The translations under genes and the position numbers were made by a program. From assembly GCF_027270315.1 (NCBI RefSeq), contig NZ_CP114413.1, positions 9,424,001-9,488,000 of the forward strand: 64,000 bases of DNA, written 5' to 3'. The DNA comes from Streptomyces cinnabarinus. Its GTDB lineage: Bacteria; Actinomycetota; Actinomycetes; Streptomycetales; Streptomycetaceae. Shown here one piece after another: positions 11,047 to 19,777 of the stretch; position 1 is the stretch's first letter, and each line of letters begins with the position of its first letter. Under the pieces are notes generated by a model. That model worked only from the letters and a program-made list of their open reading frames with translations, ran no database searches and had not been told where the DNA came from.

Positions 11047-13845
11047 TCAGGCGCCCGCCTCGGCGTCGAGCTCGGCGAGCGCGTCCCTGAGGGCGGCCCG
11101 CGAGGTCATGCCCAGCTTGGGATAGATCTGGTACAGGTGGGTGCCGATCGTCCGATGGGACAGGAACAGCCGCTCGGCGATCTGCTTGTTGGTCAGTCCG
11201 GTCGCGGCGAGGGTGGCGATCTGCAGCTCCTGCGCGGTGAGCGCCTGCCGTCGTGGCGTGGCGGCGGTCGGGGTGGCCCGGCCGCTCGCCCGCAACTCCG
11301 CCGCCGCCCGGGCCGTCCAGGGCTGGGCGCCCAGCTGCTGGAACGACCGCAACGCCAGCGTTAGTTGCTCTCGGGCCTCCGTCGTGGCGCGCAGCCGCCG
11401 CAGGCGTTCCCCGTGGAAGAGGCGGACGCGAGCGGTGTCGAAGGGCCGGCGTTCGGGGTCGGGCAGGGACAGCGCCCGCTCGAAGAGGGCCACGGACTCC
11501 TCGCCGTGCGTGGTCAGTGCCTCGCAGGCCAGGACGAGCAGTTCCAGCCGGGGTGACAGCTCCGCCATCCCGGACGCGCGCATCGCCGCCGTGTGGGCGG
11601 TGGCCTCTGCGTCCCGGCCGGTCCTGACGGCCGCCTCGACCAGGTTCATCGTGCCCCACATCGCGATCGGGACGTACGGCGCCACGGCCCCGGGCGGACT
11701 GAGCGCGCAGGCATGCTGGTAGGCGGTCCCGAAGTCGCCGCCGCCCAGGGCCGCCAGCGCCCGGGCATGGTCGGCGAAGTAGACCGCGCCGCGTGCTCCG
11801 CGCGGTGCCGCCCATCGGACGATCTCCCCGGTGAGCGCGTCACTGGTCTCCCGGTCGCCCCGCACCGCGGCCACGACCGCCCGGATGTACTGGAAGTACC
11901 AGGCGAAGAACCGGTAGTCGTGGTCCTCGCACAGGGCCAGGCCCTCGACCGCCAGGTCGTCGGCGTCGTCCCACCGGCCCAGGTGCAGATAGTCCAGGCC
12001 GAGGTGCATCAGCGCGCCCAGATGCCTGCGGACCGGTGCGGTGCCGGCCCGGCCCTGCTCGGCCAACCGGCGGGTGGCCCACCGGAATTCCCCGAGCCGG
12101 TCGGCGAAGACCGAGGCGGTGCCCACCCGGATTACCCGGTTGGGTTCGTCCCCCACGGTCGCGATCAGCTCCGCCAGCCGGGGCAGCGCGGCCGGTCCGG
12201 TGCGTGCCGGGTCGGCGAACGTCCGGGTGATCACCCACAGCAGCTCGGGCGGTTCGGGAGTCAGCCGGTCCACGAAGGCGAACAGCGGCTGCCACAGCTC
12301 CGGTTCACCGCCGTACCAGCACAGCAGCACCAGAAGGTGCAGAGCCTCGACGAGGGCGTCGTCCGAGGCGTCCCAGCCGTGCTGCCCGGTCTCGATCGCG
12401 CCGACCAGCAGCCGGTAGGCGGTGTCGATGTCGCCGTCCTGGTTGATCAGCAGGAACGCGGACGCGGCCGCCGCGTGCAGCGACTGCTGCCCGGAAGGAT
12501 GCGCCTGGGCTCCGGCGAGCAGCCGTGTGGCGTCGTCCAGTTCGCCGCCGGAGTCCACACCGACATAGGCCGCCTCGGCCAGCCGACGGCTCTCGTCGGC
12601 CCTCGCGGGGCTCAGCGCGGCGGCACGGGTCAACGCGGCCACCGCGCCGAGCGCGTCCCCGCGGCGCAGGCGCAGGCGTGCCGCCTCCTCCAGCAGCGCA
12701 GCGACCGTCTCGTCCGGGCCCAGGGCGGCCTCGCCCAAGTGCCAGGCACGGCGCTCCGGTCGGTCCTTGAGGGCGTCGGCGAGCGCCTGATGGGCTTCTC
12801 TGCGCTCCGCGGGCGTCGCCAGCTCCACCACCGCGGAGCCGATCAGCGGATGCCGGAAGGACAGCCGCCGGTGGTCGGCCGAGACTGTCACCAGCCGGTC
12901 GCGGGAGGCGGGAGCGAGATCGTCCACGCCGGCCCGGCCGGCGACGGCCGCCTCGATCGCGGCCAGGTCACCGGTGCCGTCGAGAGCGGCGATCAGCAGC
13001 AGCTTGCGGCTGGGCACGGGAAGTCCGGCCACACGCGAGGCGAACAGGGCCTGCAGCCGCTCGCTCAGGGGCAGCACAGAGGGCACCGCCGCCAGGGTCG
13101 TGCGCTGCTCGGCGGAGAGCGCCGTCGGCAGCTCCACCAGCGCCAGCGGGTTGCCCCTTGCCTCGGTCGTGATGCGGCGCCGTACCGCGGGGGAGACGTC
13201 GGGGTGGGCGCGGGACAGCAGCTCCGCCGACGATGCGTCGGTCAGCGGCTTGAGCCGGTACTCGGTCAGACCGCTCGATTCGAAGAAGCTGTCGGAGCCC
13301 TCGCGGGCGGCGGTCAGAAAGCCGATCGGGCTGCCGACCAGCCGCCTGGCCACGAAGCCGAGCACGGCGTTGGTGGCCCGGTCCAGCCACGGCAGGTCGT
13401 CGACGACTAGCAGGAGGAGCGTGCGGGCGGCCGTCTGGCGGAGCAGCAGCAGGACTGCGGTGGAGGTCAGGAGGCGGTCGGGAGCCGGCCCGGTGCCGAT
13501 GCCGACCGCGACCCGCAGGGCGTCGCGGTGGACGGGGTCCAGGACGTCGAAGTCGTCGAAGAGGGGCACGAGGAGCTGGTTGAGACCGGCGTAGCCGATG
13601 TCCGCCTCGAACTGCACGCCTCGCGCGCGCAGGACCCGGACGCCCTGGTGTGCGGCGTCCCGCGCCACCTCGTCGAGCATCGCGGTCTTGCCCACCCCCG
13701 CCTCGCCCGAGAGCAGCAGGGCCGCACCCTGGACCTCGGAGTCGGCCAGGAAGGACCGGACGAACGCGAGGTCCTCGTCCCGTCCGACCAGATCCGTGCC
13801 GACCCGGCCGTGCCTGTCCGCCCCCGCTTTCATGCGGCCATGCAA
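11047..13845 (-). CDS. Large ATP-binding LuxR-family (LAL) transcriptional regulator
   Basis: The second LAL regulator, 932 residues. The AAA/STAND ATPase starts with LVGRDEDLAFVRSFL and has Walker A GEAGVGKT at residues 47-54, then a Walker B-like LLLVVDDLPWLD and a sensor-like region DRLVTVSADHRRLSFRHPLI. A long helical repeat region fills residues of about 400-850. The C-terminal LuxR HTH reads LTAQELQIATLAATGLTNKQ, then LSHRTIGTHLYQIYPKLGM. It shares its architecture with the 4158-6917 gene but is clearly divergent in sequence. It is divergent from a decayed FAD oxidoreductase gene (13968 onwards), which may once have been its target. Confidence 0.93.
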   Translation of the reverse strand: MHGRMKAGADRHGRVGTDLVGRDEDLAFVRSFLADSEVQGAALLLSGEAGVGKTAMLDEVARDAAHQGVRVLRARGVQFEADIGYAGLNQLLVPLFDDFDVLDPVHRDALRVAVGIGTGPAPDRLLTSTAVLLLLRQTAARTLLLLVVDDLPWLDRATNAVLGFVARRLVGSPIGFLTAAREGSDSFFESSGLTEYRLKPLTDASSAELLSRAHPDVSPAVRRRITTEARGNPLALVELPTALSAEQRTTLAAVPSVLPLSERLQALFASRVAGLPVPSRKLLLIAALDGTGDLAAIEAAVAGRAGVDDLAPASRDRLVTVSADHRRLSFRHPLIGSAVVELATPAERREAHQALADALKDRPERRAWHLGEAALGPDETVAALLEEAARLRLRRGDALGAVAALTRAAALSPARADESRRLAEAAYVGVDSGGELDDATRLLAGAQAHPSGQQSLHAAAASAFLLINQDGDIDTAYRLLVGAIETGQHGWDASDDALVEALHLLVLLCWYGGEPELWQPLFAFVDRLTPEPPELLWVITRTFADPARTGPAALPRLAELIATVGDEPNRVIRVGTASVFADRLGEFRWATRRLAEQGRAGTAPVRRHLGALMHLGLDYLHLGRWDDADDLAVEGLALCEDHDYRFFAWYFQYIRAVVAAVRGDRETSDALTGEIVRWAAPRGARGAVYFADHARALAALGGGDFGTAYQHACALSPPGAVAPYVPIAMWGTMNLVEAAVRTGRDAEATAHTAAMRASGMAELSPRLELLVLACEALTTHGEESVALFERALSLPDPERRPFDTARVRLFHGERLRRLRATTEAREQLTLALRSFQQLGAQPWTARAAAELRASGRATPTAATPRRQALTAQELQIATLAATGLTNKQIAERLFLSHRTIGTHLYQIYPKLGMTSRAALRDALAELDAEAGA

Positions 13846-13967
13846 TCACCGAGTTGTGAAGGGCGTCCAGATTCCACTTCCGCCGTGCGCTCGGCCGGCG
13901 GCGGCATCGATGTGAACAACAGGGCGGGTCCGGCTCGTCTCAGTGACGTCAAGGACGTTGTGAGCGA

Positions 13968-14520
13968 ATGAGGCAGGTCAAGGTGAGTACGGACAAGTCT
14001 GCTGCGGCCAGGGTGAATTTCCGGGCGGAGGACATCGCGGCGCTGCGGCGCTCCGTGGAGGGGCCGGTGCTGGAGCCGGGTACCGAGGAGTACGTGGCGG
14101 AGTGTGCCACCTACAACCTGACCTGCGGCCTCCGGCCGGCTCTGGTGGTCGGCGCGGCCGGCGAGTCGGACGTCCGTGCGGCGGTCCGCTTCGCGGTGGG
14201 CACGGGCTGCCCGTCGCGGTGAAGTTCGCCGCCCATCAGGTGGTCTCGTCGGCCGAGGGCGGGCTGCTGATCACGACGCGGCGGATGCGGCGGATCGTCG
14301 TCGACACGCCGGAGCGCACCGTGCGGGCCGAGCCGGGTGCCCGGTGGTCCGACGTGCTGCCGCGCGCCGCGGAGTTCGGCCTGGCCCCGATCGCGGGTTC
14401 GGCCCCGGACGTACGGGGTGGTCGGGTACCTCCTCGGTGGCGGTCAGAGCCCGCTGCTGGGGGGGAGCCGGTTCTCGCGCTTCTACGGCGGTGGCATCTA
14501 CTTCGCGGGCGAGAACATGG
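13968..14520 (+). pseudogene. Decayed FAD-linked (PCMH/BBE-type) oxidoreductase
   Basis: A fragmentary berberine-bridge-type oxidoreductase. The first frame gives EDIAALRRSVEGPVLEPGTE, then the start of the FAD domain (ALVVGAAGESDVRAAVRFAV). Near 14215 the homology shifts frame to VAVKFAAHQVVSSAEGGLLI and RRMRRIVVDTPERTVRAEPG. Near 14410 it shifts again to VVGYLLGGGQSPLLGGSRFS and ends abruptly in GGGIYFAGENMARL, which resembles a much later part of the family. At least two frameshifts and a large internal deletion make it nonfunctional. The original start, ATG 13968, is still visible. Confidence 0.75.
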
Positions 14521-14705
14521 CCCGGCTCGCAGATGACGAGCAGGGCCAGCGGATGGGCGAAGCGTCCTTCGGGGTCGACGGGCTCGCCCGGTCCTTCGTG
14601 GTCCAGATTGTCCAGCAGGTTCCGGGCGATCTCCCTGATTCTGGGCTCCAGTGCTTGGGCGTGTCCGGCCCAGGCCCGGCCGTCGTCCGCTGTGGTGAAA
14701 GGCAC
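14515..14705 (-). pseudogene. Internal fragment of a cytochrome P450
   Basis: About 60 codons on the minus strand read ALEPRIREIARNLLDNLDHE, then PVDPEGRFAHPLALLVICEP. This matches the stretch before the I helix of bacterial P450s (RIxEIxxxLLD ... FAxPLxxxVICEL). The heme-binding and I-helix regions are absent. It abuts the end of the FAD oxidoreductase relic, so a rearrangement joined two broken genes here. Confidence 0.55.
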
Positions 14706-14737
14706 CAGGGCGGCGCACTCGCTCCCCTGCGTACAGC

Positions 14738-14772
14738 GACGCCGCCGCTCCGGAGTGCGGAGCGGCGGCGTC
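14738..14772 (-). terminator. Hairpin terminator
   Basis: A perfect 15-bp stem (left arm 14738-14752, right arm 14758-14772) with a five-base loop GAGTG. It lies 30 bases downstream of the stop codon of the secreted hydrolase gene 14802-15653. Confidence 0.75.
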
Positions 14773-14801
14773 TGTCCGGTGCGCCGGACCTCTGTGGGGT
14801 G

Positions 14802-15653
14802 TCAGCGGACGGTGGCCCGGGCGGCTCGCTCGATGACGTCGGCGACCAGGTGCGGGTGGGACACGGCGACCGAGTGGGAGGCGGCGACCTCGGTGGTGTG
14901 GGCGTGGGCACGCTTGGCCATGAAGCGCTGGACCGCGGCGGGGATGTTGAGGTCGCTGGTGGTGACGATGTCCCAGGTCGGCTTCGTCTTCCACGCGGCC
15001 GTGGTGGCCTTCTCCTCCAGCGCGGCCTGAGCGATGGGGCGCTGCGCGGCGGCCATGAGGGCGGCCTGCCGCGCGGGGACGTCGGCGGCGAACTGCCGGC
15101 GGAACCTGTCCTGCTGGATGTACAGGTCGGTGGCAGTGGTGCCGTCGGCCTGCTGGTAGGTGACGGGGTCGAGGGTGCCGGGGAGGGTGGAGCCGGGGTA
15201 CTTGTTGGTGAGCTCCAGGGCGGTCTCCCCGGGGGCGGGGAGGAAGGCGGCGACGTAGACGAGCGCCTTCACCTGGGGGTCGTCGGTGGCGGCCTGGCTG
15301 ATGACGTTGCCGCCGTAGGAGTGGCCGACGAGGATCTTCGGGCCCTTGATGTGGTCGAGGACGGTGCGCAGGGCGGCGGCGTCGGAGGCGGGGCCGCGCA
15401 GCGGGTTGGCGGCGGCGACGACCGGGTAGCCGTCGGCGCGCAGGTCGGCGATGACGCCGTTCCAGCTGGAGCCGTCGGCGAAGGCGCCGTGCTCCAGGAC
15501 GATGGTCGGCTTGGTGCTGTTGTCGGCGCCGGTGGTCTTGGTCGCGCCGGAGGCGGTGCCGCTGAGTGCGAACGCTCCGAGTGCCAGACCCGCCGTGGCC
15601 AGCGAGACCACACCCGTCACCAGCCGCTTGCGTCCACCGTTGATGCTCAGCAC
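14802..15653 (-). CDS. Secreted alpha/beta hydrolase
   Basis: A 283-residue exported hydrolase. The signal peptide has basic residues (GGRKR) followed by a hydrophobic core (LVTGVVSLATAGLALGAFAL) and a likely cut near SGATK. The alpha/beta fold begins with TIVLEHGAFADGSSW. The nucleophile is Ser102 in GHSYGG, and the base is probably the histidine in AASHSVAVSHP. The type resembles the salicylate-esterase/MhpC-like hydrolases frequent in Streptomyces. GTG 15653 is chosen because AAAGGGG lies eight bases upstream; an earlier GTG/ATG would extend before the signal peptide. A strong dyad operator (15752-15772) lies about 100 bases upstream, shared with the divergent msrA gene. Confidence 0.88.
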   Translation of the reverse strand: MLSINGGRKRLVTGVVSLATAGLALGAFALSGTASGATKTTGADNSTKPTIVLEHGAFADGSSWNGVIADLRADGYPVVAAANPLRGPASDAAALRTVLDHIKGPKILVGHSYGGNVISQAATDDPQVKALVYVAAFLPAPGETALELTNKYPGSTLPGTLDPVTYQQADGTTATDLYIQQDRFRRQFAADVPARQAALMAAAQRPIAQAALEEKATTAAWKTKPTWDIVTTSDLNIPAAVQRFMAKRAHAHTTEVAASHSVAVSHPHLVADVIERAARATVR

Positions 15654-15722
15654 GAAAATGCCCCTTTCAGGCGCTACGAGTACGGGCGGGCCGCCGGTCT
15701 TCACCGGATCGCGTCACCGCCC

Positions 15723-15773
15723 TGACTGGTGACGAACGTGTCATCCCCGTCATCACCTGTCAAGGTGGTGACG
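15723..15773 (-). promoter_or_regulatory. CGNR-type dyad operator/promoter (site 1)
   Basis: The 21-bp dyad 15752-15772 reads on the minus strand GTCACC-N9-GGTGAT, with TTGACA inside the N9. A second element, TGACTGGTGACG (15723-15734), is inverted relative to it 16 bases away. It lies between the secreted hydrolase and msrA; TTGACA points towards the hydrolase. Confidence 0.6.
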
Positions 15774-15848
15774 AAAGATGCGGGAAACTCGAGCCCGGTG
15801 TGCGAGGTTGACCCTCGTGGACAGACGCGGAGAGAAAGGCGAGGCGCC

Positions 15849-16364
15849 ATGGGTGACGTCGAGGAGAGGGCGCTGCTGGCCGGCGGCTGCTTCTGGGGTA
15901 TGCAGGAGCTGATCCGGTCCCTTCCCGGGGTGGTGCGCACCCGTGTGGGATACAGCGGTGACGACGGCAAGCCTCGTCCCACCTACCGCGATCACGGACA
16001 GCACGCGGAGGCGATCGAGATCGTCTTCGATCCCAAGGTCACCGACTACCGGGCGATCCTGGAGTACTTCTTCCAGATCCACGACCCGACCACGCGCAAC
16101 CGGCAGGGCAACGACATCGGCCTCAGCTACCGTTCGGCGATCTTCTGCGCCGACGACACGCAGCGGCTTGTCGCGCAGGACACCATCGCCGACGTCGAGG
16201 CGTCCGGACTGTGGCCGGGGTCCGTGGTGACCGAGGTCGTGCCGGCCGGTGAGTTCTGGGAGGCCGAGCCGGAGCACCAGGACTACCTCCAGCGCTACCC
16301 CAACGGCTACACCTGCCACTTCCCGCGGCCGAACTGGCGGCTGCCGAAGCGCGCCGAGTCGTGA
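15849..16364 (+). CDS. msrA: Peptide-methionine (S)-S-oxide reductase MsrA
   Basis: This enzyme reduces methionine-S-sulfoxide in oxidised proteins and free methionine, using thioredoxin. It has 171 residues, typical of the short MsrA form. The catalytic motif GCFWG gives Cys14. Other hallmarks are VGYSGDDGKPRPTYRDHGQH, the HAEAIEIVFDP core and FFQIHDPTTRNRQGNDIGLS followed by YRSAIF. ATG 15849 has a GAAAGGCGAGG ribosome binding site region upstream. It stands alone, followed by a terminator hairpin. It is divergent from a secreted hydrolase across an operator-bearing region. With Ohr and the flavoprotein reductase nearby it fits an oxidative-stress theme, which is an inference. Confidence 0.95.
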   Translation: MGDVEERALLAGGCFWGMQELIRSLPGVVRTRVGYSGDDGKPRPTYRDHGQHAEAIEIVFDPKVTDYRAILEYFFQIHDPTTRNRQGNDIGLSYRSAIFCADDTQRLVAQDTIADVEASGLWPGSVVTEVVPAGEFWEAEPEHQDYLQRYPNGYTCHFPRPNWRLPKRAES

Positions 16365-16387
16365 GTCCTGAGTTCTGAGCGCACACG

Positions 16388-16417
16388 CGGCCGGGCAGGT
16401 TGGATCCTGCCCGGCCG
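16388..16417. terminator. Bidirectional hairpin terminator
   Basis: A perfect 12-bp stem (CGGCCGGGCAGG and its complement) around a six-base loop TTGGAT. It lies between the convergent msrA and Tat-exported hydrolase genes. Confidence 0.8.
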
Positions 16418-16456
16418 TATGTGTGTCAGCCGTCCGAGGCGGAAGGTCGCGCGGAC

Positions 16457-17515
16457 TCAGAGGTGGTCGGCGTCGACGACGGCCTGAGCGAACGTCGTGG
16501 GAGCCTCCTGCGGGAGGTTGTGGCCGATGTTCGCGATCGTGCGGTGCTCGTAGGGCCCCGTGAAGCGGCTGCGGTAGGAGGATCCGTCGCCGGGCGCGGT
16601 GAAGGGGTCCAGGGCGGGGTCGAGGGTGATGGTCGGGACGCCGATGGGCGGCTGGGCGGCCAGCTGCTTCTCGTAGCGGTCGTACCGGCGTTCACCCTCG
16701 ATCAGGCTGATCCGCCAGCGGTAGTTGTACAGGACGATGGCGGCGTAGTCGGGGTTCTTGAACGCCTCGGCGGTGCGCTGGAAGGTGGCGTCGTCGAACT
16801 TCCAGTTGGGGGAGACGAGGGTCCACACATACCGGCACAGGGCGATGCGCTCGTCGACCTGCTCCATGGCCTTCTTGCCGCGCTCGGTGGCGAAGTACCA
16901 CTGGTACCACCAGTTGCGCTCCACGGCCGGGTTCGCGGGCTCCAGCTGCGCCTTGCGATTGGTGATGAGGTAACCGCTGGTGGAGACGAGGGCCTTGACG
17001 CGCTCGGGCCACAGGGCGGCGATGATGTCGGCGGTCCGCGAACCCCAGTCGAAGCCGGCCAGCACGGCCTGATCGATCTTCAGCGCGTCCATCAGCGCGA
17101 TGATGTCGAGCGCGATGGCGGACTGCTCGGCGCTGCGGGGCGTACGGCGGGACAGGAACCGGGTGCTGCCGTGACCGCGCAGGTAGGGAACGATGACCCG
17201 GTAGCCCAGGTCGGCCAGCAGTGGGGCGACGTCGACGAAGCTGTGGATGTCGTAGGGCCAGCCGTGCAGGCAGATGACGACCGGGCCGTGGGCGGGCCCC
17301 GCCTCGGCGTAACCGATGTCGAGGACCCCCGCCTTGACCTGCTTGAGCGTGGCGAATTCGGTGTGCGTGCCCGGGGTGACGGTCGGCGCGGTGGAAACAC
17401 GTGTGCCGCTGGTGTCCTGCGCGGCGAACGCGCTGTTCTGCAGGCCGGACAGTGAGACCGCGGCCGCGCCGGTACCCAGGCCGACGGCCTTGCTGAAGGT
17501 ACGCCTGTTGATCAT
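16457..17515 (-). CDS. Tat-exported alpha/beta hydrolase, epoxide-hydrolase-like
   Basis: A 352-residue exported hydrolase. The N-terminus NRRTFSKAVG is a twin-arginine signal, followed by an Ala/Gly-rich core and a cut near SAFA. The fold has the HGWP oxyanion motif (84-87), the nucleophile Asp146 in GFDWGSR, and a late base His in IGHNLPQE. An Asp nucleophile with HGWP fits epoxide hydrolases and related dehalogenases rather than serine esterases. ATG 17515 is preceded by CGGAGG. It ends before a shared terminator with msrA. A paralogue with the same signal type and the same GYDWD and GHNLPQE landmarks is decayed at 19778-20796, flanking the aldehyde dehydrogenase on its other side. Confidence 0.9.
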   Translation of the reverse strand: MINRRTFSKAVGLGTGAAAVSLSGLQNSAFAAQDTSGTRVSTAPTVTPGTHTEFATLKQVKAGVLDIGYAEAGPAHGPVVICLHGWPYDIHSFVDVAPLLADLGYRVIVPYLRGHGSTRFLSRRTPRSAEQSAIALDIIALMDALKIDQAVLAGFDWGSRTADIIAALWPERVKALVSTSGYLITNRKAQLEPANPAVERNWWYQWYFATERGKKAMEQVDERIALCRYVWTLVSPNWKFDDATFQRTAEAFKNPDYAAIVLYNYRWRISLIEGERRYDRYEKQLAAQPPIGVPTITLDPALDPFTAPGDGSSYRSRFTGPYEHRTIANIGHNLPQEAPTTFAQAVVDADHL

Positions 17516-17707
17516 GTGGAAAAACCTCCGTGGTGCGCCTTGTCGCCCAGGTGGGCCGACGCCACACACTCTCGCCGGTGACACATGCACACACATCAGT
17601 CATGTGACGGTAGGTCGCGGGCGGGGTCGGCCGACGTGTGCGAGGTCATTCGACTGAAGGGCGACCATGACGGACATCCTTCACGCGCACGCGCATCTAA
17701 CGCTCCT

Positions 17708-17731
17708 AAGTGCTACATTGATGTGGCACTT
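17708..17731 (+). promoter_or_regulatory. Candidate TetR operator (copy 2)
   Basis: A 24-bp near-perfect palindrome: AAGTGC, TA, CAT, TG, ATG, TG, GCACTT. It shares 16 consecutive bases with the site between the TetR and MFS genes (8827-8842). It lies 46 bases before the aldehyde dehydrogenase start, a suitable place for repression. Confidence 0.65.
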
Positions 17732-17777
17732 GGGCGCCGTGTCCGAGCGAATCGAGTACGGAAGAGAGAGAGAGCGC

Positions 17778-19220
17778 ATGATCACCTACGACCGGCTCTT
17801 CATCGGAGGCTCCTGGGTCGAGCCGAGCCAGCCGGAACTGCTCGACATCGCCTCGCCGCACGACCAGTCGGTGGTCGGCCGCGCCGCGCAGGCGCAGCCG
17901 ACGGACATCGACCGCGCGGTCGCCGCGACGCGGGCGTCCTTCGAGGCGGGGGAGTGGCGCCTGACACCGCCCGCGGAGCGGATCGCGCTCCTGCGCCGCT
18001 TCAACAGCCTGCGCGAGGAGAACGCGGAGAAGATCGCACACCTGATCTCGCTGGAGAACGGCTCGGCCGGATGGTTCACCCGCGCCGGACAGCCCGGCCT
18101 GACCCGGCAGGCGAACGCCTACCTGAAGGCGGCGGAGGAATTCGGCTGGGAGGAGACCCTCGCGCCCTCCGACCCCGCCTCCCCGGTACGCAGCGTGGTG
18201 CGCCGTGAGGCCATCGGCGTCGTGGCAGCGGTCATCCCGTGGAACTCGCCCTTCTCCTCGGCCACTTCGAAGATCATCCCCGCGCTGCTCGCGGGCAACT
18301 CCGTCGTCCTGAAGGTGTCCCCCGAGAACTCCCTGAGCATGGGCTTCCTGGCCGAACTGCTGGAGCGAGTGGGCCTGCCCGAGGGTGTGATCAGCGTGGT
18401 GCCCGCCGACCGGGAGACCAGCGAGTACCTGGTCTCGCACAAGGAGGTCGACAAGATCGCCTTCACCGGCTCGACGCGGGCCGGCCGCCGTATTGCCGTG
18501 ATCGCCGGTGAGCAGCTCAAGCGGGTCAGCCTGGAGTTGGGCGGCAAGTCCGCCGCGATCATCCTGCCCGACGCCGACATCGAGAAGGCCGTCGCGGGTT
18601 TGAGGTTCGGCTCGCTGCTCAACAACGGCGAGTCCTGCATCGCCCAGACCAGGATCCTGGCCCCGCGCAGCCGGTACGACGAGGTCGTGGCCGGCCTCAA
18701 GGAACTGGTCGAGTCGCTGAAGGTCGGCGACCCGGCCGACCCCGACACCTTCATCGGCCCGATGATCCGCCCTGACCAGCAGGAGCGGGTGCGCAATTAC
18801 ATCCAGCTCGGCATCGAGGAGGGCGCCCGCCTGGTGGCTGGCGGCCCGCAGATCCCCGAGGGCCTGGAAAAGGGCAACTACGTCACCCCCACCGTCTTCG
18901 CCGACGTCGACAACTCCATGCGCATCGCACAGGAGGAGATCTTCGGACCGGTCCTGGTGGTCATCGCCTACGACGACGAGGACGACGCCGTCCGCATCGC
19001 CAACGACTCCGAGTACGGCCTGTCCGGCGGGGTCTGGTCCGCCGACGAGGAGCACGCGCTGGCGGTCGCCCGTCGGGTCCGCACCAGCACGGTCACCGTC
19101 AACGGCGCCTCCATCGCCTTCGACGGCCCGTTCGGCGGCTTCAAGGCCAGCGGCATCGGCCGTGAGTACGGCGCGGTCGGCCTCGGCACCTACACCGAGT
19201 ACAAGACGATCACCGTATGA
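17778..19220 (+). CDS. NAD(P)-dependent aldehyde dehydrogenase
   Basis: An ALDH-superfamily enzyme that oxidises an aldehyde to the acid. It has 480 residues, the usual length. The catalytic Cys287 is in NNGESCIAQTR and the general base Glu253 is in SLELGGKS. The nucleotide-binding region is present (IPWNSPFSSATSKIIPALLA, then FTGSTRAGRRI), as is EEIFGPVLVV. ATG 17778 is preceded by a purine-rich GAGAGAGAG. The same palindrome found beside the TetR/MFS pair lies upstream (17708-17731). That suggests co-regulation with the exporter, perhaps to detoxify an aldehyde or its precursor. The gene ends in a strong hairpin. The substrate is not determined. Confidence 0.94.
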   Translation: MITYDRLFIGGSWVEPSQPELLDIASPHDQSVVGRAAQAQPTDIDRAVAATRASFEAGEWRLTPPAERIALLRRFNSLREENAEKIAHLISLENGSAGWFTRAGQPGLTRQANAYLKAAEEFGWEETLAPSDPASPVRSVVRREAIGVVAAVIPWNSPFSSATSKIIPALLAGNSVVLKVSPENSLSMGFLAELLERVGLPEGVISVVPADRETSEYLVSHKEVDKIAFTGSTRAGRRIAVIAGEQLKRVSLELGGKSAAIILPDADIEKAVAGLRFGSLLNNGESCIAQTRILAPRSRYDEVVAGLKELVESLKVGDPADPDTFIGPMIRPDQQERVRNYIQLGIEEGARLVAGGPQIPEGLEKGNYVTPTVFADVDNSMRIAQEEIFGPVLVVIAYDDEDDAVRIANDSEYGLSGGVWSADEEHALAVARRVRTSTVTVNGASIAFDGPFGGFKASGIGREYGAVGLGTYTEYKTITV

Positions 19221-19246
19221 CCCGCGCTCGTACGGGACACACCATG

Positions 19247-19306
19247 GGGAGACGCGCCGACGGCGGCAGGTGGGGCGAACCACCTGCCGCCGTCGGCGCG
19301 TCTCCC
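19247..19306 (+). terminator. Perfect 27-bp hairpin terminator
   Basis: Arms 19247-19273 and 19280-19306 are exact complements over 27 bases, with a six-base loop GGCGAA. It lies 26 bases after the aldehyde dehydrogenase stop. There is no U tract, as is common for actinomycete terminators. Confidence 0.85.
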
Positions 19307-19345
19307 TGCCACCGGCTTGCCGCAGCCGCGGTCCGGCTCACTGGG

Positions 19346-19546
19346 TCACACGGACTCGCTGACAGGGCGCCATGCGGCGTCCTCGGTGGCGAGTCGGTCG
19401 GCCATGCGCTGCGCGACGGCCACCGCGTCCTTGCCCAGCAGCAGGCGCAGCGGCGGGTTGCCGGTCTCGGCGATGTCCAGCAGGATCCGCGCGATCCGGG
19501 CCGGGTCGCCGGGCTGCCGGCCGTCCGCGCCACGGATCTGTGAGAC
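19346..19546 (-). pseudogene. C-terminal remnant of a short-chain dehydrogenase (SDR)
   Basis: About 65 codons read GADGRQPGDPARIARILLDI, then PPLRLLLGKDAVAVAQRMAD. This is the typical C-terminus of classical SDRs (GDPAxxARAxLxL ... PPLRLLLGxDA). The Rossmann fold and YxxxK active site are missing; upstream of about 19546 the frame has no SDR similarity. It is a truncated relic between the aldehyde dehydrogenase and the decayed hydrolase. Confidence 0.75.
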
Positions 19547-19697
19547 GACGGCCCCGACCACGCCCTCGCGTGAGCACCGGCGGACGTCCGTCGTTTGACT
19601 GCGGGTTTCTCGCGCATCATCCGGTGGTGGCACATGTTTTTGGGCCATCGGTCTCCGGGGGGCCGCCTTGACAGCGACATCCGACACCGCAATTCTC

Positions 19698-19718
19698 GTA
19701 ACCCGTCAGAGCGGTGAC
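19698..19718 (-). promoter_or_regulatory. CGNR-type dyad operator (site 2)
   Basis: On the minus strand it reads GTCACC-N9-GGTTAC, with CTGACG in the centre. It is a weaker copy of the repeated dyad. It lies 60 bases upstream of the decayed Tat-hydrolase gene (start 19778). Confidence 0.45.
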
Positions 19719-19777
19719 GAGAGGTAAATGTGTGCACACGTTGCTCGCACGCTTCGGATCGAACGGGAGGAAGTGAC

